The position numbers and the translations under genes are program-made. Under the pieces are notes generated by a model. The model searched no databases and was not told the origin of the DNA. It saw only the letters and a list, made by a program, of their open reading frames with translations. This document shows, piece after piece, positions 27,117 to 34,796 of a stretch of DNA of 64,000 nt. Within the stretch, counting starts at the first letter, position 1. Each line of letters starts with the position of its first letter. Source of the DNA: GCA-002727735 sp038134525 (GTDB lineage: Bacteria; Bacteroidota; Bacteroidia; Flavobacteriales_D; Parvicellaceae); contig JAYPVI010000001.1 in assembly GCA_038134525.1 (NCBI GenBank), forward strand, positions 62,001-126,000, read 5' to 3'.

Positions 27117-27131
27117 AGTGGTAAAAAGTGG
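27117..27131 (+). promoter_or_regulatory. Second GTGG pair with 10-bp period, facing the acyltransferase genes
   Basis: The plus strand reads AGTGGTAAAAAGTGG: two AGTGG words with starts exactly 10 bases apart, mirroring the GTGGG pair that faces mraZ across the same 228-bp divergent spacer. The rest of the spacer is nearly pure A/T, so the G-rich words stand out. A role as a second MraZ site is a guess. Confidence 0.35.
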
Positions 27132-27202
27132 AGATATAATGTATTTTAGAGAGTTTTTATATTTATTCTTTATCTTTAATAATTAAAACAGAATAAACTC
27201 CA

Positions 27203-28048
27203 ATGCAGAGTAATAGAATTGATGTTGCTAAAGTTTTAAAAGAAAAAAGCCCTAGGGTCTATCAGTTTACACCTTCAATCTTTCTTAAAAAACTCAGATC
27301 TCTTATTCATCAAGATGAGATAAATGAAATACTAAATAAACTGGAAGGGAATAAAGGACTAGAATTCATAGAAAAAGGGCTGCAACTTATTAATGTTTCA
27401 TCAACCACAACTGGATTTGAAAATTTACCAAAAAATCAAGGCGTTGTAATAGTCGCCAATCATCCTTTAGGTGGGTTAGATGGAGTTACTCTAATAAAAG
27501 AAATTGGCAAAATAAGATCAGATATTAAATTTATTGTAAATGATATATTAAATCAATTTGAGCCGTTCAACAGCTTATTTATCCCTGTTAACAAACATGG
27601 CTCAAACACTAGAGATAACTTAATGCGTGTAGACGAATTATATAAATCTGACCAATGTATTGTCATTTTTCCAGCTGGCTTAGTATCTAGAAAACAAAGA
27701 GAAAAAATAAAAGATTTAGAATGGAAAAAAAGCTTTATTGCAAAAGTGAAAAAGTATAAAAAACCCATTTACCCTGTTCATATCAGCGGAGAGAATTCAA
27801 AACGATTTTATAGAACAGCTAACATTAGAAAAAAATTAGGTATTAAAATAAATATTGAAATGCTGCTGTTAGCAGATGAAATGTTTAAGCAACAAGGGAG
27901 TACAATTCATCTGACTATGGGTAAACCTATTTCCCCAGAAATGTTTAAGAATACGAAATCTGATTATGAATGGGCACAATCCATAAAAAAACACGTTTAT
28001 GAATTAGAAAACAATCCTAACTTTGAATTCATTGAAAAAGGTGATTAG
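27203..28048 (+). CDS. Lysophospholipid-type acyltransferase, GlsA-like (O-acyltransferase)
   Basis: The 281-residue protein is a PlsC-superfamily acyltransferase without obvious membrane segments. The active-site block reads VIVANHPLGGLDG, with His and Asp five residues apart, a variant seen in the haemolysin-related branch. FINDILNQFEPFNSLFIPVNKHG-type sequence (here FIVNDILNQFEPFNSLF) and IFPAGLVSRKQ follow. In Bacteroides, a protein of this branch (GlsA) works with the N-acyltransferase GlsB, encoded next to it, to make glycine lipids. The next gene here is a GlsB-like N-acyltransferase overlapping by 26 bases, so that pathway is the best guess. Ornithine or other aminolipids are alternatives. 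Confidence 0.8.
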   Translation: MQSNRIDVAKVLKEKSPRVYQFTPSIFLKKLRSLIHQDEINEILNKLEGNKGLEFIEKGLQLINVSSTTTGFENLPKNQGVVIVANHPLGGLDGVTLIKEIGKIRSDIKFIVNDILNQFEPFNSLFIPVNKHGSNTRDNLMRVDELYKSDQCIVIFPAGLVSRKQREKIKDLEWKKSFIAKVKKYKKPIYPVHISGENSKRFYRTANIRKKLGIKINIEMLLLADEMFKQQGSTIHLTMGKPISPEMFKNTKSDYEWAQSIKKHVYELENNPNFEFIEKGD

Positions 28049-28976
28049 CCCCATAGAAAAAAATCTAATTCTAAAGGAATTAAATTCAAATACGTTTGTA
28101 AGAAAAACGAATTTTGCAAACCATGAAATTTACATTTTGAATCACATTAATTCGCCAAATACCCTTCTGGAAATTGGCAGACTAAGAGAGCTTACATTTA
28201 GGATGGCAGGGGGCGGCACAGGTAAAGAACTTGATTTAGATGATTTTGACACTAGATCAGAAGCCTACTATGATCAGCTTATTGTTTGGGACCCAGATTT
28301 GCTTGAAATAATTGGGGGTTATAGGTTTATTAAAGGTGAAAAAGTAATCCATTCAAAAATCCATAACAATCTTGCCACAAGTAGCCTATTTAATTTTAGC
28401 AAACAATTTGAAACAACATATCTTCCATTTACTATAGAACTTGGAAGATCATTTGTTCAACCTGGTTATCAGCCAGCCTCAGGAAACAGAAAAGGGATAT
28501 TTTCACTTGACAATTTATGGGATGGTTTAGGTGCATTAGTGGTCGATAATAAGGAAATAAAATATTTTTTTGGCAAAGTAACAATGTACTTGGACTATCC
28601 GAAAAAAGCAAGAGATCTTATCCTATCATTCATTAACCATTATTTTCCTGATAATGATAAACTGGTCACCGCAAAATTTCCTTTAAAACTACACAACGAC
28701 ACTTCTTTTTTTGTAAATGAACTTTCATCTTTGAATTATGAAGAAGGGTTTAAATTTCTTACACAACAAGTGAGAAAAATGGAAAGTGCTATACCGCCAC
28801 TTATTTCTGCTTATATGAACCTTTCCAGAACTATGAAATCATTTGGAACAGTATTAAACAAAAAATTTGGCGAGGTGGAGGAAACTGGAATACTAATCTC
28901 AATTGACGATATCTTTGAACAAAAAAAAGAAAGACACATAAACTCTTATTTAAAGGAGAAAAATGGAGATTCATAA
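28023..28976 (+). CDS. N-acyltransferase, GlsB/OlsB-like (GNAT fold)
   Basis: The 317-residue protein belongs to the haemolysin-like/OlsB group of acyl-ACP N-acyltransferases. Conserved parts are EIGRLRELTFRMAGGGTGKE, LDDFDTRSEAYYDQLIVWD, IIGGYRFI, FTIELGRSFVQPGYQ and LWDGLGALV. In OlsB and GlsB this domain attaches a 3-hydroxy fatty acid to ornithine or glycine. It is paired with the O-acyltransferase upstream. The start is uncertain: TTGs at 28023 and 28032 and a GTG at 28041 all overlap or abut the upstream stop. Confidence 0.8.
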   Translation: MNSLKKVISPIEKNLILKELNSNTFVRKTNFANHEIYILNHINSPNTLLEIGRLRELTFRMAGGGTGKELDLDDFDTRSEAYYDQLIVWDPDLLEIIGGYRFIKGEKVIHSKIHNNLATSSLFNFSKQFETTYLPFTIELGRSFVQPGYQPASGNRKGIFSLDNLWDGLGALVVDNKEIKYFFGKVTMYLDYPKKARDLILSFINHYFPDNDKLVTAKFPLKLHNDTSFFVNELSSLNYEEGFKFLTQQVRKMESAIPPLISAYMNLSRTMKSFGTVLNKKFGEVEETGILISIDDIFEQKKERHINSYLKEKNGDS

Positions 28977-29562
28977 TGCCGACTTTTTATGTAGTAATTC
29001 TGACTGGAAAAAATGCCCAGATTTGCGTTTACCCGAATATGCTTTCATAGGCAGATCTAATGTGGGGAAATCATCATTAATTAACAGCTTAACTAACAAC
29101 AGAAAGCTAGCTAAAACATCAGGTAAACCTGGAAAGACACAATTAATAAATCATTTCAAAATTAATAACTCCTTTTTACTTGCCGATCTTCCTGGATATG
29201 GTTTCGCTAAAGTTTCCAAAAAAACTAGAACTTCCTTTCAAGAATTCACGTTAAAATATTTGGAAAATCGAAAAAATTTAATCTGTTTATTCTTATTAAT
29301 TGACCTAAGGATTAGACCTCAAAAGATTGACCTTGAATTCATGGAGTATTGTGCCATTAAAGAGATACCATTCATTATCTGTTTCACCAAGGCTGATAAA
29401 ATCAAAAAAAGGGAGGTTGAAATAAAAGTAAATGAATACCAGAAAAAATTAAAAGAAACTTGGTTTGAACTGCCTTTTCATTTCGTCACTTCATCAATTT
29501 CTAAAGATGGATGTGAAGACATTTTGACATTTATTAATGATCAAAACAAATTATTTCATTGA
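28963..29562 (+). CDS. engB: Ribosome biogenesis GTPase EngB/YsxC
   Basis: EngB is an essential small GTPase acting in large-subunit assembly. The 199-residue product has G1 FIGRSNVGKSSLINSL, G3 LADLPGYGFAK, G4 FTKADK and G5 TSS, in normal order and spacing for the TrmE-Era-EngA-EngB group. The ATG at 28963 overlaps the N-acyltransferase gene by 14 bases. Confidence 0.95.
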   Translation: MEIHNADFLCSNSDWKKCPDLRLPEYAFIGRSNVGKSSLINSLTNNRKLAKTSGKPGKTQLINHFKINNSFLLADLPGYGFAKVSKKTRTSFQEFTLKYLENRKNLICLFLLIDLRIRPQKIDLEFMEYCAIKEIPFIICFTKADKIKKREVEIKVNEYQKKLKETWFELPFHFVTSSISKDGCEDILTFINDQNKLFH

Positions 29563-30614
29563 AAAAAAGGGCTAAAAAGGTTTTAGTTGGTCCTTTAGAT
29601 TGGGGGCTTGGTCACATAACTAGAACTATTCCGATTATTGAAAAGCTAAAAGAACGCGGACATGATGTTCATACATGTGGAAATGAAATTGCGAAGAAAT
29701 TATATAATGAAGTGTTTCCTGATCTTACTCATAAAATGATATTGGGTTATAATCCCAAATACAGTAGCAGAAATACACAAGGATGGGCAATGGTAAGACA
29801 GTCTCCTAAATTTTTTTCGGTAATTAAAAAAGAAGAAAAAATCGCCAATGATCTAGTCGAAAAATTCAATTACGACATCATCATTTCAGACAATAGATAT
29901 GGACTAAAAAGCAATAAAACGACCAATATTTTTATTTGTCATCAAACTGAAATAATGGGACCAAAAGTGCTCAAGCCTCTTCTCAGAAAAATCAATAGAA
30001 ACTACATTAATCAATTTGACTTTTGTTGGATTCCTGATACAAATCAAAAAATCAACTTATCAGGGAATTTATCTTCTTTCACCAATGACCGGTGTTTTAA
30101 AATAGGTCCATTATCTCGATTTTTAAAGCACAACAAAAAATCAAAACAAAACAAATATAAATTTACGGCTATACTTTCTGGTCCCGAACCTCAAAGAAGC
30201 ATTCTTGAGTCTAAGATTATAAATCTTTTCCGTCAACTCCCCTCAAAATGTGCCATTATCCAAGGAAAGCCTCTATCAAAAAATCATAAGGAACAAAATA
30301 TTGACTTTTTTGCTCATCTAAATACGGATAAATTCTTAGATACTATTAATAATTCAGAGATCATCCTCTGCCGTTCTGGATATTCTAATATAATGGATTT
30401 TTCTGCACTAGGGAAAAAAGTAATTTTCATACCGACACCAGGACAGACTGAACAAGAGTATCTAGCCAACTACCACAGTAAAATTTCAAAAGTAACTTAT
30501 ATACGTCAAAATGATATTTCAATAGAAAAATTAAGTTCTGACACAAATACAGTTATCCAACCTGTGTATGATGAAGGATTGATGAATTTAGCTTTCGAAA
30601 AAGCTATGCTATAA
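29559..30614 (+). CDS. Glycosyltransferase, MurG-like GT-B fold (MJ1255-type family)
   Basis: The 351-residue protein begins VLVGPLDWGLGHITRTIPII, the GT-B N-terminal pattern found in a family of uncharacterised UDP-sugar transferases. The C-terminal half contains SEIILCRSGYSNIMDFSALG and IFIPTPGQTEQEYLA, which resemble the donor-binding region of MurG. Acceptor and sugar are unknown. The start is TTG at 29559 inside the engB stop (TTGA overlap). Its neighbours make lipids, so a glycolipid product is possible but unproven. Confidence 0.72.
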   Translation: MKKRAKKVLVGPLDWGLGHITRTIPIIEKLKERGHDVHTCGNEIAKKLYNEVFPDLTHKMILGYNPKYSSRNTQGWAMVRQSPKFFSVIKKEEKIANDLVEKFNYDIIISDNRYGLKSNKTTNIFICHQTEIMGPKVLKPLLRKINRNYINQFDFCWIPDTNQKINLSGNLSSFTNDRCFKIGPLSRFLKHNKKSKQNKYKFTAILSGPEPQRSILESKIINLFRQLPSKCAIIQGKPLSKNHKEQNIDFFAHLNTDKFLDTINNSEIILCRSGYSNIMDFSALGKKVIFIPTPGQTEQEYLANYHSKISKVTYIRQNDISIEKLSSDTNTVIQPVYDEGLMNLAFEKAML

Positions 30615-30615
30615 T

Positions 30616-31607
30616 TTAACGAGTAAGATTAATAAAGTTTGTATCGCTAGCACTAAATTGCCAAACTACAGCAAGTGGGTAATAATTATCAAAATTAGCT
30701 AGTGTTGCATTGGATAAAGTAACATTCAAATCAACTAAACTTTTTCCATTTTCAAATTGGATTGGATCTCCAAAAACAGCTCCATTAGAAACTTCTCTTA
30801 ACACCGCATTATGTACATAATTACTATTCACTACCGAAGTGGGCTGACCATTTACAATTTCTACGGTGTTTTGGGGAGCCGTAATTTGATTTTCCAACAC
30901 ATACACGGCCAATTTACAATTAGAACCACTAAAATTGTTTTGAAGTTCGGACTGAACACTTACATTCATAATATTTCCTTCAATGGAGTAATTTAACGCC
31001 ATGGCAATCAGTGAAGATTTATTGAGTTCATTATCTATAGCCAACTCAAGGGCACCATAGCTGTTGGATACACTAGTGTCACCTACGTAAAAATGTGGTG
31101 TTGCTTCGTCACCAAAATTCATGTCTTGTAATAGTGATAACAATTCATTGCCCTCATTAGTAGCAAAATCATCCATTACATGTATTTCAACTAATTCAGC
31201 ATCGGGAAATGCTAATTTCACACTGTCAGCATACCAACTTCCCCATTCCCCGCAATAACTACACCATGTCCCTGTTGATTTAAAAAAAAGAGCCTTTTTG
31301 ATATTTAAAGGGTAGGTGCAACTTCCATCATCTTTTTTAGCATCACTATCAAAAGANNNNNNNNNNNNNNNNNNNNNNNNNNNNNNNNNNNNNNNNNNNN
31401 NNNNNNNNNNNNNNNNNNNNNNNNNNNNNNNNNNNNNNNNNNNNNNNNNNNNNNNNTATTTAAAGGGTAGGTGCAACTTCCATCATCTTTTTTAGCATCA
31501 CTATCAAAAGACAAACTCATGGGATCAGTACAGCCTTTCTTTCGACAAGAACTAATACCAACTACAAAGATTAGCAATACACTTAGTCCAATAAAAATGC
31601 TTCGCAT
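30616..31607 (-). CDS. Thioredoxin-fold Omp28-related lipoprotein, split by an artificial assembly gap
   Basis: Two frames on either side of the 100-N gap belong to one gene. The N-terminal part (from 31607) has a lipobox (VVGISSC) and a Cys/Asp-rich motif CTDPMSLSFDSDAKKDDGSC. The C-terminal part repeats the end of this motif and continues with the redox site GTWCSYCGEWG (CxxC) and a beta-rich domain. The same 55 bases flank the gap at 31302-31356 and 31457-31511. Removing 155 bases joins the frames exactly and gives about 278 residues, close to the 269 of the upstream paralogue. The protein is probably a surface or periplasmic lipoprotein with a thioredoxin-like domain; its target is unknown. 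Confidence 0.75.
31302..31356. repeat. Left copy of a 55-bp sequence flanking the assembly gap
   Basis: This 55-base sequence is repeated without mismatch at 31457-31511, on the other side of the N run. The most economical reading is one genomic copy present at the ends of two contigs that were scaffolded without merging; 55 is a commonly used assembler k-mer length. Confidence 0.8.
31357..31456. other. Scaffold gap of exactly 100 N
   Basis: The run contains exactly 100 undetermined bases, the customary placeholder for a gap of unknown size. It is flanked by identical 55-base sequences, so probably no DNA is missing here. Confidence 0.95.
31457..31511. repeat. Right copy of the 55-bp sequence flanking the assembly gap
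   Basis: This copy is identical to 31302-31356. On the minus strand it encodes the SFDSDAKKDDGSCTYPLN part of the lipoprotein, which should occur once, as it does in the paralogue encoded upstream. Confidence 0.8.
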
Positions 31608-32417
31608 CTATTTTGCAAAGTTTACGAACTCATAATTGTTCCCATTCATTCTCCAAATGACAGCAACAGGATATAAATTCTCATGTGTCCAAATAGTAGA
31701 TGGAGCTAGATTAGCATTCACTTCGGTTAAATTATTGCCATCTGTAAAGGAAATAGGAACTCCGAATGCAGATCCGTTGGCTTCAGTTCTCAGGATGTGA
31801 TTATGTACAAAATCTGACACTTCACCGGTTCCAGCAACTTGTTGCGGTGCCACTTGACCATCCTCTAAAAGATATATAGCCAAGTATAGGTCAGATCCGT
31901 TTGTCGATGATGGTACAGATAATTGTGATTGAACTTTAATATTCATTACTCCAGATTCAGTTGTAAAAGAAGTTGCCATAGCAATCTCATTTTGTTCTGT
32001 TAATTCTGACTGAATAGCATTGTTTATCGTACCATAACCTGTATATCCCATATCAGAAGTACCAACAAAAAAAGCGGGAACACTTCCTTGAGGACTGAGT
32101 TGAGCAAATAAAAAATCTCCAATATCTACTGAAAAATCATCATTCCTATGAATAGAAATAACTTCAGTATTATTTGAAAAATCGTTGTAAATATTATCCA
32201 CATATTCTGCACCCCACTCACCACAATAACTACACCATGTAGCTGTGAACTTAAAAACCAATGATCTCTTTTCATTAGCTGGATAGGTGCAATTTCCATC
32301 ATCTTTTGTAGCTTCACTATCATATGCCAAACTCATGGGATCCATACATCCTTTTTTTCCACAACTCACCATCCCTACAATGAGTCCGACACTAATCAAT
32401 AACTTTACATTTTTCAT
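31608..32417 (-). CDS. Thioredoxin-fold Omp28-related lipoprotein, upstream paralogue
   Basis: The 269-residue product has a lipoprotein signal (ISVGLIVGMVSC) and the same CMDPMSLAYDSEATKDDGNC motif as its neighbour. This resembles the Asp-rich, probably calcium-binding linkers of marine Bacteroidota surface proteins. Then follow the redox site ATWCSYCGEWG and a C-terminal beta-rich domain ending EFVNFAK. I start at the ATG at 32417; eight more codons are open upstream but lie before the signal peptide. It abuts the second copy with no spacer, a tandem duplication that has diverged considerably. Confidence 0.82.
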   Translation of the reverse strand: MKNVKLLISVGLIVGMVSCGKKGCMDPMSLAYDSEATKDDGNCTYPANEKRSLVFKFTATWCSYCGEWGAEYVDNIYNDFSNNTEVISIHRNDDFSVDIGDFLFAQLSPQGSVPAFFVGTSDMGYTGYGTINNAIQSELTEQNEIAMATSFTTESGVMNIKVQSQLSVPSSTNGSDLYLAIYLLEDGQVAPQQVAGTGEVSDFVHNHILRTEANGSAFGVPISFTDGNNLTEVNANLAPSTIWTHENLYPVAVIWRMNGNNYEFVNFAK

Positions 32418-32445
32418 TCTATAATTTTTAATTGGATTCAATATA

Positions 32446-33489
32446 CTAAACTTTACTTAAAGTAAAATAAAAGGTTGACCCCTTACCTACTGTACTTCTA
32501 ACTTGAATACTATGACCATGAGCTTCTACGATATGCTTTACTATGGATAACCCCAAACCTGTACCACCTTCATTCCTGGCCCTACTTTTATCAACTCTGT
32601 AAAAACGTTCAAACAGCCTGTTCAGATGCTTTTCATCAATGCCAATACCTTCATCCTCAACTTCCACTAAGATGTTTTTTCCTAAGTTTATAAATCGGAT
32701 AGAAACCGTGCTTTTTTTCTCCGAATAATTAATAGCGTTAACGATTAAATTTTGAAACACTTGACTTATTTTAGATTTATCACACAATACTTTTACTGGG
32801 CTATCATAACTTTTAGAAAATTTAAGGGTTACTTCTTTTGCTTTTGCTTTCAAGGCTAAACTCTCCATAATTTCTTGGCAAATTAAAACCAAATCATTTT
32901 CAATAAATTCCATATCAATTTTCTCCGACTCAAATTTGGTTATCATATCAAGATCCAAAATAATTTGATTCATTCTTTCAACACCATTTAACGCGATATT
33001 CAAAAACTTTCTATTCACATTTTTATCATCAATACCTCCTTCAAGTAACGTCAAAATATAGCCTTGAATACTGAAAATAGGTGTTTTTAATTCATGTGCT
33101 AGATTTCCAATAAACTCTCTTCTAAACTTTTCTTCTTGTTTTAATTTGGCAAATTCAGCCCTATTTGTTTTGACCCATTTAAAAATTTCGCTTTCACTAG
33201 CCGACAACACATCTTCCTTCATATTAATTTGAATATCATTTTTGGACATTTTATAATTCTGAATCATTCTATAAAGCAATCTAATTTTTTGATTTATGAA
33301 TGACTCTAAAAGAAAGTAGACAAGTGTAGCTACTAAGACAAAAGAGAGTGAAAATAACAGTAGGTATATTGAATTAGATGATTCGTAACCCATATGCTTT
33401 TCCAAAAAAAGATAAGAAAGTAGCACCAAGAATAAAGCGCAGAAAAAAGATAACAAAATGGTAAACTGAAAAGGAGTTCGTATCTTCAT
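32446..33489 (-). CDS. Sensor histidine kinase (PhoR-like), no adjacent response regulator
   Basis: The 347-residue membrane kinase has two membrane segments (about residues 9-30 and 41-62) with only a short loop between them, so it lacks a sizeable periplasmic sensor. The phosphoacceptor motif is NLAHELKTPIFSIQGY (His132). The ATPase domain shows NLIVNAINYS, VEDEGIGID and GGTGLGLSIVKHI. It resembles PhoR-type kinases, which normally sit beside a response regulator gene; none is found here. The two thioredoxin-fold lipoprotein genes follow 28 bases downstream on the same strand. Confidence 0.88.
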   Translation of the reverse strand: MKIRTPFQFTILLSFFCALFLVLLSYLFLEKHMGYESSNSIYLLLFSLSFVLVATLVYFLLESFINQKIRLLYRMIQNYKMSKNDIQINMKEDVLSASESEIFKWVKTNRAEFAKLKQEEKFRREFIGNLAHELKTPIFSIQGYILTLLEGGIDDKNVNRKFLNIALNGVERMNQIILDLDMITKFESEKIDMEFIENDLVLICQEIMESLALKAKAKEVTLKFSKSYDSPVKVLCDKSKISQVFQNLIVNAINYSEKKSTVSIRFINLGKNILVEVEDEGIGIDEKHLNRLFERFYRVDKSRARNEGGTGLGLSIVKHIVEAHGHSIQVRSTVGKGSTFYFTLSKV

Positions 33490-33536
33490 AATAATTACAA
33501 TATTACGAAGAAATAAAAGTATTTTAAGTTATTATA

Positions 33537-33983
33537 ATGTCATCAGAAATGAAAAATATTAATTTTCTGGTTTTATGTACAGGAAATAGTTGTAGAAGTC
33601 AAATAACCGAAGGTTTCCTCAGACATTACTGCAAAAAAAACAACTGGAATGCAAAAATTTACAGTGCTGGTATCAAAGCAGAAGGTGTGAACCCAAAAGC
33701 CATTAAAACAATGAAAGAAATTGGAATAGACATAAGTCATCATCAATCTAATTGCATTGAGGAATTCGATCACCTTTCTTTGTCACACCTATTAACGGTA
33801 TGTGACCATGCTGACGAATCATGTCCAACCTATTTAAAAAATGCAAATCATTATCACAAAAATTTTAGAGATCCATCAAAGGAAAATGGCAATGAAGATG
33901 ATATTACAAAAAGTTTTAGAAATTGCCGGAATGAAATTGAGCAGTTTGTTATAAAGTATTTGAAAACTATATTTGTTCAATAA
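33537..33983 (+). CDS. arsC: Thioredoxin-coupled arsenate reductase ArsC (low-MW phosphatase fold)
   Basis: ArsC reduces arsenate to arsenite. The 148-residue product has the P-loop CTGNSCRS (Cys14, Cys19, Arg20) and the redox pair in VCDHADESCP (Cys89 and Cys96, seven apart). This is the full cysteine relay of the S. aureus pI258-type, thioredoxin-dependent enzyme, and separates it from simple tyrosine phosphatases. The RDPSKENG-like stretch (here FRDPSKENG) contains the general-acid aspartate. It is followed 15 bases later by an aquaglyceroporin gene, a likely arsenite exit. No arsR regulator gene is adjacent. Confidence 0.92.
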   Translation: MSSEMKNINFLVLCTGNSCRSQITEGFLRHYCKKNNWNAKIYSAGIKAEGVNPKAIKTMKEIGIDISHHQSNCIEEFDHLSLSHLLTVCDHADESCPTYLKNANHYHKNFRDPSKENGNEDDITKSFRNCRNEIEQFVIKYLKTIFVQ

Positions 33984-33998
33984 TCCATCTATCAAATC

Positions 33999-34796
33999 AT
34001 GTCAATCATTTTAGCTGAAGTTTTAGGAACTTTTATTTTAATTTATTTAGGATGTGGAGTAGTCGCTGGTGATTTACTATCATTTTCTAAAGCAAAAGGC
34101 TCTGGATGGATCATCATCACATTAGCTTGGGGATTAGCTGTAACCATGGCCATTTATGCTGTTGGCAACATTAGCGGAGCACATATTAACCCTGCAGTAA
34201 CATTAGCTCTAGCCACTTCTGGGAAATTCAATGAACAATTCCAAAGCTGGAATGATGTACCATTGTATTTTACTGGTCAATTAATTGGAGCAATGATTGG
34301 AGCATTGGTAGTATATTTTCATTATTTACCACACTGGGAAAAAACAGATGATAAAGACAAAAAGTTAGCTGTTTTTGCCACAGACCCAGCTATAAAAAAT
34401 TCTTTTTCAAATTTGTTTAGTGAGATCATGGGGACCTTTATTTTATTATTTCTCATTAGAGCAATTGGTTCAAACGAATTCACTGAAGGGCTTAACCCAA
34501 TTGTTGTAGGACTAATCGTAGTTACTATTGGCTTATGTTTAGGTGGTACCACAGGATACGCCATTAACCCAGCTAGAGATTTAGGACCAAGGATTATGCA
34601 TTATTTATTACCAATTAAAGGAAAAGGAAAATCAAATTGGAGTTACTCTTGGATACCCATCATTGGACCTTTTATTGGTGGAGCATTAGGAAGTTTATCA
34701 TACGATGCCCTTTTTGAAAAAGAAATAAGTTACCACCTTTTTCTAGTGATAGGCTTAACTGTCTCTTCTCTATTTCTAAGTTACATCAAGAAATAG
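33999..34796 (+). CDS. MIP-family channel, aquaglyceroporin type (probable arsenite/glycerol channel)
   Basis: The 265-residue protein has six membrane segments and both NPA boxes: SGAHINPAVTLA (Asn64) and GYAINPARDLGPR (Asn190). The aspartate after the second box (NPARD) is typical of the glycerol-facilitator (GlpF) branch, not of water-only aquaporins. Aquaglyceroporins conduct As(OH)3, and in Sinorhizobium an arsC-associated AqpS exports arsenite. With arsC 15 bases upstream I infer the same here, though glycerol uptake cannot be excluded. No glycerol kinase gene is nearby. The 3' end overlaps the convergent lycopene cyclase gene by 11 bases. Confidence 0.9.
   Translation: MSIILAEVLGTFILIYLGCGVVAGDLLSFSKAKGSGWIIITLAWGLAVTMAIYAVGNISGAHINPAVTLALATSGKFNEQFQSWNDVPLYFTGQLIGAMIGALVVYFHYLPHWEKTDDKDKKLAVFATDPAIKNSFSNLFSEIMGTFILLFLIRAIGSNEFTEGLNPIVVGLIVVTIGLCLGGTTGYAINPARDLGPRIMHYLLPIKGKGKSNWSYSWIPIIGPFIGGALGSLSYDALFEKEISYHLFLVIGLTVSSLFLSYIKK

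Noticed and set aside
30616..31607. Two truncated genes or a pseudogene at the N gap
   Set aside because: The identical 55-base flanks and exact restoration of the frame on merging point to an assembly artefact, not gene decay.
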